A DNA stretch of 64,000 bases from SMWD01 sp002729875 (GTDB lineage: Bacteria; Pseudomonadota; Gammaproteobacteria; Steroidobacterales; GCA-2729495). The notes under the pieces were generated by a model that worked only from the letters and a program-made list of their open reading frames with translations, had not been told where the DNA came from and searched no databases. How positions within the stretch are numbered: position 1 is the first letter of the stretch; each line of letters opens with the position of its first letter. The position numbers and the translations under genes were made by a program. The stretch is from the NCBI GenBank assembly GCA_036010905.1, contig DASCMH010000008.1, positions 124,001 to 188,000 on the forward strand, read 5' to 3'. Shown in pieces: positions 17,428 to 26,654 of this stretch.

Positions 17428-18525
17428 ATGAAGATTTCCCTGCCGCTGATCCGATCGGTCACCGCCGGTATGTGCTTGCTGCTTGTTGTTTTCCCGGGTT
17501 CGGAGGCCTTCGCCGGCGGTACACGTGCGGGCCTGACCAGCGGCATTGCCGCCCAGTCGGGAGCCGCCGTTGCCCTCAATCCATCACACCCCGACCGCTA
17601 TGTCGTCAAACGGGGCGATACTCTGTGGGACATCTCCGCGATGTTCCTGCGCGATCCCTGGTATTGGCCGGAGATCTGGCGGGTCAATCCGCAGGTTGAA
17701 AACCCACACCTGATATATCCGGGTGACGTGCTAATCCTTGTCTATATTGATGGCAAACCGCAAATTCGCCTCGAACGCGCCGGCGGTGATGAAAAACTGT
17801 CACCGCGTATTCGCAGTGAGGATCTGCAAGAGGCCATCATGACGATCCCGCTCGAGACCATTGCTGCTTTCCTGAGCAAAGGCACAGTGCTGCAATTCGA
17901 TCAGGCCGAGAAACTACCCTACATCGTGGCCATCAAGGAAGGTCACCTGATTGCCGGAGCCGGAAACGATGTCTATGTGCGCGGCACCGGTATCGGGCCG
18001 GTTGGCAGCGGTTACAGCGTAGTACACATCGGTGAACCGCTTATCGACCCTGACGATGACGCCGTGGTCGGCTATGAAGGAATCTTCGTCGGTGAAGGTC
18101 TGATTGCGCGGTCCGGCGATCCGGCAACCCTGCACCTTGTTGATACGCAGCGTGAAGCGCTTGAGGGCGACCGGTTGTACGAACGGGAATTCAACATTCC
18201 ACTGCAGTTCATCCCCAGGACCCCTGAACAGGATGTCTCCGGCAGCATTATTCATGTCATCAACGGACTGTCGATCATCGGTCAATATCAAATTGTGGTT
18301 CTCAACCGGGGTATGCAGCACGGTCTTGAACTCGGTCATGTACTGGGGATCTGGCAAGCGGGTGAAAAAATACCTGATCGAATCGAAGGCGGCTCCGTAC
18401 GACTGCCGGATGAACCGGCCGGCACACTGATGGTATTCAAAACTTACCCACGCATCAGCTACGCCCTGATTATGGAAGCCACCACCGACATACATATCTT
18501 TGACAAGGTCAAAACGCCGGACTAG
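17428..18525 (+). CDS. LysM-domain secreted protein
   Basis: 365 residues with a signal peptide (about 1-30, cleavage after SEAFAG or nearby) and one LysM peptidoglycan-binding domain at about 58-105 (YVVKRGDTLWDISAMFLRDPWYWPEIW, then NPHLIYPGDVLIL). The remaining 250 residues form a region often annotated as a LysM-containing protein of unknown function next to dprA. It shows repeated GT(G)IGPVGSGYSVVHIGEPL-like segments but no catalytic motif I recognise. The gene is divergent from def and upstream of dprA, a standard gammaproteobacterial arrangement. A cell-envelope structural role is likely but not shown. Confidence 0.85.
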   Translation: MKISLPLIRSVTAGMCLLLVVFPGSEAFAGGTRAGLTSGIAAQSGAAVALNPSHPDRYVVKRGDTLWDISAMFLRDPWYWPEIWRVNPQVENPHLIYPGDVLILVYIDGKPQIRLERAGGDEKLSPRIRSEDLQEAIMTIPLETIAAFLSKGTVLQFDQAEKLPYIVAIKEGHLIAGAGNDVYVRGTGIGPVGSGYSVVHIGEPLIDPDDDAVVGYEGIFVGEGLIARSGDPATLHLVDTQREALEGDRLYEREFNIPLQFIPRTPEQDVSGSIIHVINGLSIIGQYQIVVLNRGMQHGLELGHVLGIWQAGEKIPDRIEGGSVRLPDEPAGTLMVFKTYPRISYALIMEATTDIHIFDKVKTPD

Positions 18526-18611
18526 GGATTTGCGCCCACCCCGGTTTTTTGCAAACCCCGTCAATAGCACAGATTTTGATCTGTTCATCAGCAGGTAAAA
18601 CTGCTGAAATT

Positions 18612-18638
18612 AACCAATGGGGCCAGGCCTCATTGGTT
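18612..18638 (+). terminator. hairpin between LysM gene and dprA
   Basis: AACCAATG pairs with CATTGGTT (18612-18619, 18631-18638), and GGCC pairs with GGCC inside, giving a 13-bp stem with one G-T pair. It is followed only by TTAATAATC, so it may be a weak terminator or an attenuating structure. It ends 18 bases before the dprA GTG start. Confidence 0.45.
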
Positions 18639-18656
18639 TAATAATCGGGGGTTTGC

Positions 18657-19775
18657 GTGCTTGATGATGCGTGGTTAACGCTCGGCCTTGCCAGCGGAGT
18701 TACCGGTTCCACCGTAACCGCCCTGCTTGAACGATACGGTTCGGTTGCCCGCGCTGTCGGTAACTCTGCGGACGAACTGCTGGCCGCCGGGGTTACGGCC
18801 GCCGGGGTACGCGATATTCTTGCCCCTGACCGCGAGCAGCAAAGTCGTTGCTGGAAATGGCTGGAAGCGCCACAGCACTGCGGCATAACCTGGCTTGATT
18901 CACGTTACCCGCCTTTGCTCCGCGAAATTCCGTCTGCGCCACCGCTGCTATTTGTGCGTGGTGATGCCAATATACTGAGTCTGCCGCAACTATCGATTGT
19001 TGGCAGTCGCAGCGCAACGCCCGGCGGTGAAGCAACTGCCCGGCGGTTCGCCGGACATCTTGCGCAATCCGGGTTCTGCATCACCAGTGGCCTTGCGCTT
19101 GGTATTGACGCGGCTGCGCACCGGGCCACCTTGCTGGCCGGCGGTCAAACAATCGCGGTACTGGGTAGCGGACCCGACATAATCTACCCGCGCGATCATC
19201 TGCGCCTGGCCGATGACATTGCAGCCAACGGCGCACTGATCTCGGAATTTGCGCCTGGTTGTACACCGCGCCGCTCACAGTTTCCACGCCGTAACCGGAT
19301 TATCAGCGGATTGGCGCTCGGCACCCTGGTGGTCGAAGCCGGCAAGCATAGCGGTGCGCTTATTACGGCGAGGAATGCCGCCGAACAGGGCCGCGAAGTG
19401 TTCGCAATTCCCGGTTCAATCCACAACCCGGTTGCACGTGGCTGTCACCAGTTAATTCGTACCGGCGCCAAGCTGGTAGAAACCGCAGAGGATATCAGCG
19501 AAGAACTCGGCGGAATAATTGCCGGATTTGCGGCAACCATTGAACAAAATGTCGCCGCACACAGATTATCCCCGGAACGAGTTGAAGATACCGACTACCA
19601 ACGCTTACGGAGCCTGATGGGCTGGGATCCGGTCACCGTAAACACACTTATTACCCGTAGTGGATTGACGGCAGAGGAGGTTTCCTCCATGCTTTTAATA
19701 TTGGAACTGGAAGGATACGTAGAACCGCTGACCGGCGGACTCTATGTGCAGAGGGAAGAAGGTCGATCAAAATGA
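18657..19775 (+). CDS. dprA: DNA processing protein DprA (Smf)
   Basis: Loads RecA on incoming single-stranded DNA during natural transformation. 372 residues with a GTG start just after a purine-rich CGGGGG stretch. A helix-hairpin-helix-like N-terminus (WLTLGLASGVTGSTVTALLERYGS) is followed by a Rossmann core at about 85-300: LSIVGSRSATPGGE, SGLALGIDAAAHRATL, GSGPDIIYPRDH, FPRRNRIISGLA and VVEAGKHSGALITA. A C-terminal winged-helix domain (about 305-365) completes it. It overlaps smg by an ATGA. Confidence 0.95.
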   Translation: MLDDAWLTLGLASGVTGSTVTALLERYGSVARAVGNSADELLAAGVTAAGVRDILAPDREQQSRCWKWLEAPQHCGITWLDSRYPPLLREIPSAPPLLFVRGDANILSLPQLSIVGSRSATPGGEATARRFAGHLAQSGFCITSGLALGIDAAAHRATLLAGGQTIAVLGSGPDIIYPRDHLRLADDIAANGALISEFAPGCTPRRSQFPRRNRIISGLALGTLVVEAGKHSGALITARNAAEQGREVFAIPGSIHNPVARGCHQLIRTGAKLVETAEDISEELGGIIAGFAATIEQNVAAHRLSPERVEDTDYQRLRSLMGWDPVTVNTLITRSGLTAEEVSSMLLILELEGYVEPLTGGLYVQREEGRSK

Positions 19776-20254
19776 GTGAAACGGTGCTGGACGTTCTCAT
19801 GTATCTATTTGAAACGTATTCTGATCAGGATATGGCAGATGAGCCGGAACCCGATCAGAGCATTTTACGTGAAGAACTGTTACAGGCCGGGTTCGGCGAG
19901 CCTGAAGTCGATCGTGCTCTCGACTGGCTGGATGGATTAAGCACCTGTCGCCTGCCGCCGTTCACCAACCAGCCTGCAGAACGATCTATACGGTTGTTCA
20001 ATCCATCCGAGCTGTCACGGCTCGATGCGGAATGTCGCGGCTACATCCTTTACCTCGAACAAATCAGTATCTTGTCGCCAGTACAAAGAGAGCTGGTTAT
20101 AGACCGGCTCGTCGCACTTGGCGCGGGTGATGTGGATGTTGATCAGGTCAAATGGGTAGTGCTGATGGTTTTGTTCAGCCAACCGGGCCAGGAAAAGGCG
20201 TTTGCCCGGATGGAAGACCTGGTATTTGAAGAAAATACCGGTCAGTTAAACTGA
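19772..20254 (+). CDS. smg: Smg / DUF494 family protein
   Basis: 160 residues, acidic, no membrane segment. MSETVLDVLMYLFETYSDQD is the family's N-terminal signature. The family invariably follows dprA and precedes topA in gammaproteobacteria. Its function is unknown. The ATG overlaps the dprA stop (ATGA), so expression is coupled. Confidence 0.92.
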   Translation: MSETVLDVLMYLFETYSDQDMADEPEPDQSILREELLQAGFGEPEVDRALDWLDGLSTCRLPPFTNQPAERSIRLFNPSELSRLDAECRGYILYLEQISILSPVQRELVIDRLVALGAGDVDVDQVKWVVLMVLFSQPGQEKAFARMEDLVFEENTGQLN

Positions 20255-20341
20255 CTCCATTAATGCCATCTAACTCTATATTCATCCTTTGATTCTCTCT
20301 TACCGTGGCCATGTCTCGGTTTGTTTTACACAGACAGTGAA

Positions 20342-22765
20342 ATGGGAATGAACATAGTCATCGTCGAATCGCCGGCAAAAGCGAAAACCATCGAAAAGTA
20401 TCTGGGCAAGGACTACAAGGTTCTGGCTTCGTATGGGCATGTCCGTGACCTGATGCCAAAAGAAGGCGCAATTGATACCGAGAACTCGTATACGCCGAAG
20501 TACGAAATCATCGAAAAGAATGAAAAACGTGTCGATGCCATTGCCAAAGCACTGAAGAAAGCCGACGCGCTGTTGCTCGCCCCTGATCCCGATCGTGAAG
20601 GTGAAGCCATTGCCTGGCACCTGCATGAGCTTCTACAGGAACGTGGGTTACTGCAGAACAAAGACGTACATCGCATTGTGTTCCACGAAATTACCAAGCC
20701 TGCAGTGCAGAACGCGGTGGCCAATCCGCGCGTATTGTCGGATCTGCTCGTCAACGCACAGCAAGCTCGCCGGGCACTTGATTACCTGTACGGCTTTAAC
20801 ATATCGCCGTTGTTGTGGAAAAAGATCAGCCCCGGTCTATCGGCCGGGCGGGTACAATCAGCCGCGCTCAGGCTGATTGTCGAGCGTGAAAAAGAAATTG
20901 ATGCGTTCCAGAAAAAGGAATACTGGACGATTGAAGCCACCGTCAACGAGGAGCCGGCCAGCTTTGCCGCCCGTCTGGCTGAATATCAGAACGAAAAGGT
21001 CCAGCAATTCAGCTTTGTTAATGAAGAGCAGGCGTATGCTGTACGCAACACACTGCTGACTGCGGCTGACGGCAAAGTCCGCGTAGGCAGCGTCACCAAG
21101 AAGCAGCGCAAGCGTAATCCTACCGCGCCGTTTACGACCTCGACACTGCAGCAGGAAGCGGCGCGTAAGCTCGGCTTCACGACGCAACGTACGATGATGA
21201 CGGCACAGCGTTTGTATGAAGGTCTTGAGACCGCCGACCAGGACGAGGGCAGTGTCGGTCTGATCACCTACATGCGTACCGACTCGGTCACACTCGCAAC
21301 CGAGGCACTGGATGAAATTCGCGCACTGATCCGTGAACGCTACGGTGCCGAAAACCTGCCGGATGAAGTCCGGGTTTATAAAACCAAGGCCAAGAATGCC
21401 CAGGAGGCTCACGAAGCCATCCGGCCGACGAGCGTCTTGCGCCTGCCGAGTGAGCTCAAGAATACGCTGAATCAGGATCAGTATAAATTATACGACCTGA
21501 TCTGGAAGCGCACCGTGGCCTGCCAGATGGTACATGCCGTTTTCGACATGGTTGCACTTGACCTGCTGCCGACCGTCAACCCGACAGCGGCGCGGTTGCG
21601 CGCAACCGGCTCCACCCTCGTCAAGCCGGGCTTCATGGCGGTATATCAGGAAGGTCAGGATGACGTGAAAGGAACCGACGATGACCGCACGCTGCCGGTC
21701 GTCAACGAGGGTGATGTGCTGACACTCGCAGAAGTACGTGCCGAACAGCACTTTACCGAGCCACCGCCACGCTTCACGGAGGCCAGCCTGGTCAAGACCC
21801 TGGAGGAATTCGGCATCGGCCGACCCTCCACCTATGCCAGCATCATTGCGACTCTGAAGAATCGTGAATATGTCGAGATGGACGGCAAACGCTTCATACC
21901 GACAGATGTGGCCATTGTCGTTATCAACTTCCTGACCAAACATTTTGAACTCTACGTCGACTATGATTTCACCGCCCGGATGGAAGATACGCTCGATGAA
22001 ATATCCCGTGGTGAACAAGAACGGATTCCGGTACTAGACAATTTCTGGCAGCCTTTCCACAAGCTCCTCACCGAAAAAGAAGAAACCGTAACGCGCGAAG
22101 ATGCCGGACAGGCGCGTATGTTGGGCACCGATCCAAAATCCGGCAAGCCGGTCAGTGTGCGGATTGGTCGTTACGGGACATTTGCACAAATCGGTACCCG
22201 CGAGGACGAAGACAAACCGAAATTTGCCGGCCTGCGGCCCGGGCAGAAGATGGCGACTATCCAACTTGATGAAGCACTCGAACTGTTCAAACTGCCGCGC
22301 AAACTCGGCGAAACCCCGGAGGGCGAGCCGGTTTCTGCCAGCATCGGCCGGTTTGGTCCCTACGTTCGTTACGGCGACAAGTTTGCGTCGATGCGTGACG
22401 ATGATCCGTACACGATCTCACTTGAGCGTGCGCTCATAATTGTTGCCGAAAAGAAGGAAGCTGATGCAAACCGGTTGATTCTCGATTTTGCAGATGCAGG
22501 CATCCAGGTGCTGAACGGGCGCTATGGGCCGTACATCACAAACAAGGAAAAGAACGCCAAGGTTCCAAAAGACCGTGAACCCAAGAGCCTGACCCTTGAA
22601 GAATGCATTGAGCTGCTGGCCAAGGCTCCGCTACGCAAGAAACGCGGAGCCAAGAAAAAGACCAAGAAAAAGACCAAGAAAAAAGCCAGGAAAAAAGCCG
22701 GCAAGAAGTCCAGGAAAAAAGCCACGCCGAAAGCCTCTGCGCCAGCCGAGACCAAGGACGGCTGA
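20342..22765 (+). CDS. topA: DNA topoisomerase I (TopA), basic-tail type
   Basis: Type IA topoisomerase that relaxes negative supercoils. I start at the ATG at 20342 (MGMNIVIVESPAKAKTIEKYLG), the normal family N-terminus; a frame extension of 7 codons exists. The Toprim domain is N-terminal, with acidic residues in LLLAPDPDREGEA. The active-site Tyr310 is in LITYMRTDS. After the core come repeated toprim-C-terminal segments (VSVRIGRYGTFAQIG, VSASIGRFGPYVRYG, VLNGRYGPYITN), and then a Lys-rich tail from about residue 757 on. The four-Cys zinc ribbons of the E. coli enzyme are absent. 807 residues. Confidence 0.96.
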   Translation: MGMNIVIVESPAKAKTIEKYLGKDYKVLASYGHVRDLMPKEGAIDTENSYTPKYEIIEKNEKRVDAIAKALKKADALLLAPDPDREGEAIAWHLHELLQERGLLQNKDVHRIVFHEITKPAVQNAVANPRVLSDLLVNAQQARRALDYLYGFNISPLLWKKISPGLSAGRVQSAALRLIVEREKEIDAFQKKEYWTIEATVNEEPASFAARLAEYQNEKVQQFSFVNEEQAYAVRNTLLTAADGKVRVGSVTKKQRKRNPTAPFTTSTLQQEAARKLGFTTQRTMMTAQRLYEGLETADQDEGSVGLITYMRTDSVTLATEALDEIRALIRERYGAENLPDEVRVYKTKAKNAQEAHEAIRPTSVLRLPSELKNTLNQDQYKLYDLIWKRTVACQMVHAVFDMVALDLLPTVNPTAARLRATGSTLVKPGFMAVYQEGQDDVKGTDDDRTLPVVNEGDVLTLAEVRAEQHFTEPPPRFTEASLVKTLEEFGIGRPSTYASIIATLKNREYVEMDGKRFIPTDVAIVVINFLTKHFELYVDYDFTARMEDTLDEISRGEQERIPVLDNFWQPFHKLLTEKEETVTREDAGQARMLGTDPKSGKPVSVRIGRYGTFAQIGTREDEDKPKFAGLRPGQKMATIQLDEALELFKLPRKLGETPEGEPVSASIGRFGPYVRYGDKFASMRDDDPYTISLERALIIVAEKKEADANRLILDFADAGIQVLNGRYGPYITNKEKNAKVPKDREPKSLTLEECIELLAKAPLRKKRGAKKKTKKKTKKKARKKAGKKSRKKATPKASAPAETKDG

Positions 22766-22785
22766 ACGCTCAGGAATATATCTTG

Positions 22786-23349
22786 ATGCCAGCGGCGATC
22801 AGCTTTGTTCATTTGCGTCAGGCCGCCAGGATTATTCAGGCCGGCGGCGTGGCCGCCTACCCGACCGAGGGGGTCTTCGGGCTTGGCTGTGATCCCCGCC
22901 AACACTCAGCGGTATTGCGCATCCTCGCCATCAAGCTGCGGGCCGTTGCAGCGGGCCTTATTCTGATTGCTGCAGATCGCCGGCAACTCGATGGCTGGAT
23001 TGATCCATCAGCAGAGGAGGAATCTGCGTTGGCCGCAACCGATCCGTTCGTAACCTGGGTGGTAACCGCCGATCCGGATTGCCCGGAGTGGATTACCGGC
23101 GGCCGCTCGACCTGTGCCGTACGCATCACGCAACATCCGGTTGCCGCGGCACTGTGCCGGGAAGCCGGACTGGCGCTGGTCTCAACCAGCGCTAATCGCC
23201 ACGGTCAGGAAGCTGCAAAAGCCGCCCTGACGGTCCGCTGCAGGTTAGGCCCGGCGATTGATTTCATCATGCCCGGCAAGGTTGGTAACGCCCCCGGCCC
23301 ATCGGAAATTCGCAACGCCAGAACCGGAGCTATACTCAGAGCCGGGTAG
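22786..23349 (+). CDS. tsaC: Threonylcarbamoyl-AMP synthase (TsaC/YrdC family)
   Basis: Makes L-threonylcarbamoyladenylate for t6A37 in ANN-decoding tRNAs. 187 residues from the ATG at 22786, preceded by AGGAA at 9 bases; a TTG codon directly upstream is in frame. The YrdC fold is recognised by AYPTEGVFGLGCDPRQ, the K-x-R motif in IKLRAVAAGLILIA, TCAVRITQHPVAAALC, STSANRHGQEA and the closing PGPSEIRNARTGAILRAG. It lies 20 bp after topA and is probably in its operon. Confidence 0.93.
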   Translation: MPAAISFVHLRQAARIIQAGGVAAYPTEGVFGLGCDPRQHSAVLRILAIKLRAVAAGLILIAADRRQLDGWIDPSAEEESALAATDPFVTWVVTADPDCPEWITGGRSTCAVRITQHPVAAALCREAGLALVSTSANRHGQEAAKAALTVRCRLGPAIDFIMPGKVGNAPGPSEIRNARTGAILRAG

Positions 23350-23405
23350 ATAAATTCTCGACACTTTGATTCGCTGGTGAAAAGTTTCATGATCAGGTCT
23401 GCAAA

Positions 23406-23993
23406 CTATCCTTTCGTTTGTACTTCCTGATAGCGATAACAATCGATCAGGTGATCATTGACCAGTCCTGTCGCCTGCATGTGCGCATACATGATCGTAC
23501 TGCCGACAAACTTAAAGCCGCGTTGGCGCAGATCCTTGCTCAACGCATCAGAAATTGGGGTGGTCACCGGTATATCCTGTTGACGACGCCAGTGATTCAA
23601 TACCGGTTGGCCCTCGACAAACCCCCAGATGTAAGCGGAGAAACTACCGAACTCCTGCTGAACCGCCAGAAACGCCTGCGCATTCGTCACAGCTGACCTG
23701 ATCTTCAGACGGTTACGAATAATTTTCGGGTTAGCAATGAGCTGATCGATTTTCTGCGCAGAAAAGCAGGCTACCTGAACCGGATCAAAGCCTGCAAATG
23801 CCTGTCGATAGCCGTCCCGTTTATGCAGCACCGTAGACCAGCTAAGACCTGCCTGAGCACTCTCAAGAACGAGGAATTCAAACTGCGTAGCATCATCATA
23901 TGCCGGCACCCCCCACTCGCAATCATGATAAACCCGGTACTCATCGCTGACACCGAGGCTCCAGGGACAACGTATTTTTTCACCCTTCGCCAT
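23406..23993 (-). CDS. tag: DNA-3-methyladenine glycosylase I
   Basis: Base-excision glycosylase removing 3-methyladenine. 195 residues, close to E. coli Tag (187). Family motifs are RCPWSLGVSDEYRVYHDCEWG at the N-terminus (zinc Cys plus His/Cys), FLVLESAQAGLSW with the catalytic Glu, YIWGFVEG, and GFKFVGSTIMYAHMQATGLVNDHLIDC with the remaining zinc ligands. It lies opposite to its neighbours and is divergent from aroE over a 211-bp gap. Confidence 0.95.
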   Translation of the reverse strand: MAKGEKIRCPWSLGVSDEYRVYHDCEWGVPAYDDATQFEFLVLESAQAGLSWSTVLHKRDGYRQAFAGFDPVQVACFSAQKIDQLIANPKIIRNRLKIRSAVTNAQAFLAVQQEFGSFSAYIWGFVEGQPVLNHWRRQQDIPVTTPISDALSKDLRQRGFKFVGSTIMYAHMQATGLVNDHLIDCYRYQEVQTKG

Positions 23994-24204
23994 CGATCAA
24001 CCGTGCAAATGCAATGCCCAAAAAAGACCCTAACCGCGGGTGCTGCTCCTTAATGAGCGGTCTCACCCAGGCTCGCCGAGAGTAACAGTAACAAACTCAG
24101 GCCAGCAGCAAAATTCCAACTGTAATTATGGTAAAAAGCCTGTAACCACGGTAATTTAAGTCACATCAATAACTATTAGATTCTACCCGCACAGAGGATC
24201 CACA
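23994..24204. other. divergent tag-aroE intergenic region
   Basis: No gene seen. Near its right end are two similar words, CTGTAATTATGGTAA and CTGTAACCACGGTAA, about 25 bases apart, and the aroE ribosome-binding site AGAGGA. No convincing promoter could be assigned. Confidence 0.4.
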
Positions 24205-25020
24205 ATGACGGACCGTTACGGGGTGATCGGCCATCCGATTGCACACAGCAAATCACCGGTCATCCATCAGCAATTCGCCAGCCAGACCATGCAGGAACTG
24301 AGCTACGAAGCTATTGATATTGCGCCTGATAACCTTGCAAAAAAATTAAACACATTGATCGATTCGGGTGTCAAAGGCCTGAATGTCACAGTGCCACACA
24401 AGAATGCCATCGCAAACCTGGTTGACGAATTATCTGAACGTGCCGAACTGGCCGGAGCAGTGAACACGATAAGCATAGACCGTCATGGTGGCGTGGTGGG
24501 CGACAACACCGATGGCGTAGGCCTGTATCGTGATCTGACTGACAATCTCGACATTCAACTGGCCGACCGCAACCTGCTGATCCTTGGTGCCGGCGGCGCC
24601 ACACGCGGCATAATACCGGTGTTGCTCGACGCACAACCGGCCCGCCTGTGTATCGCGAATCGCACCGTGCAAAAAGCCGTAGATCTTGCTGAGCAGTTTG
24701 TTGCACTCGGCGCAATAACTCCATGCCGGTTTGACGATCTGCACGGGTTACATTTTGATTTGATCATCAATGCAACCTCTGCCGGCCTGACTGGTGAAGT
24801 ACCGCCATTCCCCGGGTCAGTCATCGATGCCAGTACGGTTTGCTATGACTTGTCTTACTCGATGACCGATACCCCGTTCTGTATCTGGGCACAGCAGCAG
24901 GGCGCCGCCGAAACTCATCAGGGCTGGGGCATGCTGGTCGAGCAGGCTGCCGAATCATTCCTGATCTGGCATGGTGTCAGGCCGGATACAAGGCCGGTCA
25001 GGGCATTACTGCCTGCTTGA
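24205..25020 (+). CDS. aroE: Shikimate dehydrogenase
   Basis: NADPH-dependent reduction of 3-dehydroshikimate to shikimate in the aromatic amino-acid pathway. 271 residues (E. coli 272). Shikimate-binding SKSP motif at 15-18 (VIGHPIAHSKSPVIH), catalytic Lys near 66 in NVTVPHKN, and the DNTDG motif near 101. The NADP-binding glycine loop GAGGATRG is near 129, followed by an ANRT-like segment (IANRTVQKA). An AGAGGA ribosome-binding site lies 8 bases upstream. The stop is 14 bp from the stop of the convergent sulfotransferase gene. Confidence 0.96.
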   Translation: MTDRYGVIGHPIAHSKSPVIHQQFASQTMQELSYEAIDIAPDNLAKKLNTLIDSGVKGLNVTVPHKNAIANLVDELSERAELAGAVNTISIDRHGGVVGDNTDGVGLYRDLTDNLDIQLADRNLLILGAGGATRGIIPVLLDAQPARLCIANRTVQKAVDLAEQFVALGAITPCRFDDLHGLHFDLIINATSAGLTGEVPPFPGSVIDASTVCYDLSYSMTDTPFCIWAQQQGAAETHQGWGMLVEQAAESFLIWHGVRPDTRPVRALLPA

Positions 25021-25034
25021 CCGGTGCACTGGCA

Positions 25035-26609
25035 CTATTCGATCAATATCCCCGCACTCTCCAGCTGGTGCTTCAGCGGCAACAGTTGCTGCTCGAAATG
25101 TTTCCATTTACCAACAGACCGGTTATGCATTTTTTCCCGCACCTGCACCGCACTGGCGGTTGCACTTGATGCCTGGTTCTGATCAAAATCAAGACACGCC
25201 TGCTCAAATTCCAGACCCAGTTTATCCAGCAGCATCTTTGTCTGGCCTTGCTGATCGGCCACCAGCGATTCATAGTCGACTTCGATCAGGCGATCCGACA
25301 AAACCGCGCGCCAGTGACGGCGAAGACGATCATATGCGAGGTAATATTTGCCCAGGTTCTCCAGCGTGTAGGCAAATTTGAAAAATGACTGCTTATACAG
25401 GGCGAAACATGCGTCCATCGGATTGCGGTTAAGAAGTATCAGGCGCGCATGGGGAAAGGCCTTGGCGATAAAACCGAGCAACAAGACATTCTCCGGCAGT
25501 TTATCGATGAACATCGGCTTGCCGCCAAGCCGGTAATGCACAGCTTGCAAATACACCTGAGCAACAGGTCCGATATCATGCTTTGCCGCGGCCTCGATGA
25601 CCGCCGGACTCATGCCCTGACGAGCAGCGAGGCCACTCACGCGCTGAATTGCAATTTGCATAAAGAATGATTCATCGGCAGATTCCACCTGTGAATGACT
25701 GGAAACAATTCGCTCGGTCAGTGTCGTACCGGTACGCGGAAGACCCACAATAAAGATTGGCGTACCTTGCGGCTCACCGGACTGCCCCGTATCAATGCCG
25801 CTGGCCAGCCAGTCGGCGCTGCACACCTTGATAATCCGGTCAATCAGATCGAGATCGGTATTGACATCATAATTGGCCACAGCGGTGACGGCATCACCCG
25901 CCAGCTTGTAATAGTGAAATGCCTGCCGCCACTGCCCGAGGTCTTCCAGTTCCTTGCCAAGCGCGTAATACAGGAAGATATTCTTTTGCGCCGGCAACCG
26001 GGTCGTGTCGAGTATTTCCTGCATCTGTTCGACATGCTGCGAATCTTTTGCCTTGGCCAGGCGAGACAACTCATAGTGATTCTTCTGGTGGTGCGGATTT
26101 TTCTCCAGGAGATTCGTGTAGATCGCTCCGGCTTCCTCGATCCGACCCAGGGTTACCGCGCAGGCGGCCAGGTTGGCCTGCAACCGGTCGATGCCCGGCT
26201 GCAGCTGGTTGGCTTTACGGTACAAGGGCCAGGCCCGGGCATACAGCCCGAGTCGCGAATAGGTCTGCGCCGCCAGGTCGAGGTACAGCGGACTGCTGTG
26301 CAGCTGCAACTCGTAGCGCTGCAACAAATCCAGCGCATCGTCATGACGCAGCAACGCCACATATTGAGCGGCGAGTTCCATGGCTGCATCGTAGCGGTCG
26401 CCATCGAGTTTGATTGCTATTGAAAATGCCCGCACGGCATCCGCCGGCCGACCGGCCGCTTTTGCCACCAGCCCGGCAAGAAAATGACCCTCCGGGCTTT
26501 GCCTGTCCTGCCGCAGGATCTCATCGGCACAGGCCCCGACAGTCGCCCAGTCCCTGGTGCCGACAGCCTTTCTTGCCACGGCGCTGGTTTGTGAAGCATC
26601 CTGACTCAC
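25035..26609 (-). CDS. TPR-repeat sulfotransferase (copy 2)
   Basis: 524 residues, GTG start. The N-terminal half (about 10-235) is a series of TPR helices. The C-terminal half (about 270-520) is a PAPS-dependent sulfotransferase domain, with the 5'-phosphosulfate loop GLPRTGTTLTERIVSSH near 284 and the 3'-phosphate motif RLILLNRNPMDACFALYKQ near 390. It would transfer sulfate from PAPS to an unknown acceptor. There is no signal peptide, so it acts in the cytoplasm. It lies 45 bp downstream of a paralogue on the same strand, with which it aligns end to end. It is convergent with aroE. Confidence 0.85.
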   Translation of the reverse strand: MSQDASQTSAVARKAVGTRDWATVGACADEILRQDRQSPEGHFLAGLVAKAAGRPADAVRAFSIAIKLDGDRYDAAMELAAQYVALLRHDDALDLLQRYELQLHSSPLYLDLAAQTYSRLGLYARAWPLYRKANQLQPGIDRLQANLAACAVTLGRIEEAGAIYTNLLEKNPHHQKNHYELSRLAKAKDSQHVEQMQEILDTTRLPAQKNIFLYYALGKELEDLGQWRQAFHYYKLAGDAVTAVANYDVNTDLDLIDRIIKVCSADWLASGIDTGQSGEPQGTPIFIVGLPRTGTTLTERIVSSHSQVESADESFFMQIAIQRVSGLAARQGMSPAVIEAAAKHDIGPVAQVYLQAVHYRLGGKPMFIDKLPENVLLLGFIAKAFPHARLILLNRNPMDACFALYKQSFFKFAYTLENLGKYYLAYDRLRRHWRAVLSDRLIEVDYESLVADQQGQTKMLLDKLGLEFEQACLDFDQNQASSATASAVQVREKMHNRSVGKWKHFEQQLLPLKHQLESAGILIE

Positions 26610-26617
26610 GTGAAAAA
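26602..26617. other. parS-like sequence (13 of 16 positions)
   Basis: TGACTCACGTGAAAAA matches the bacterial parS consensus TGTTTCACGTGAAACA at 13 of 16 positions, including the whole core TCACGTGAAA. It overlaps the GTG start of sulfotransferase copy 2. parA and parB lie in the same window. A perfect 10-base core is expected by chance about once in 500 kb, so this is suggestive only. Confidence 0.25.
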
Positions 26618-26654
26618 CAGCTTTACCGCAAACCGGCGGTCGATCATGAATGAA

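Noticed and set aside
25695..26423. Long antisense frames opposite the two sulfotransferases (also 27324-28280)
   Set aside because: Similar frames occur at the same place opposite both paralogues, which follows from the duplicated codon pattern. No independent evidence for coding.
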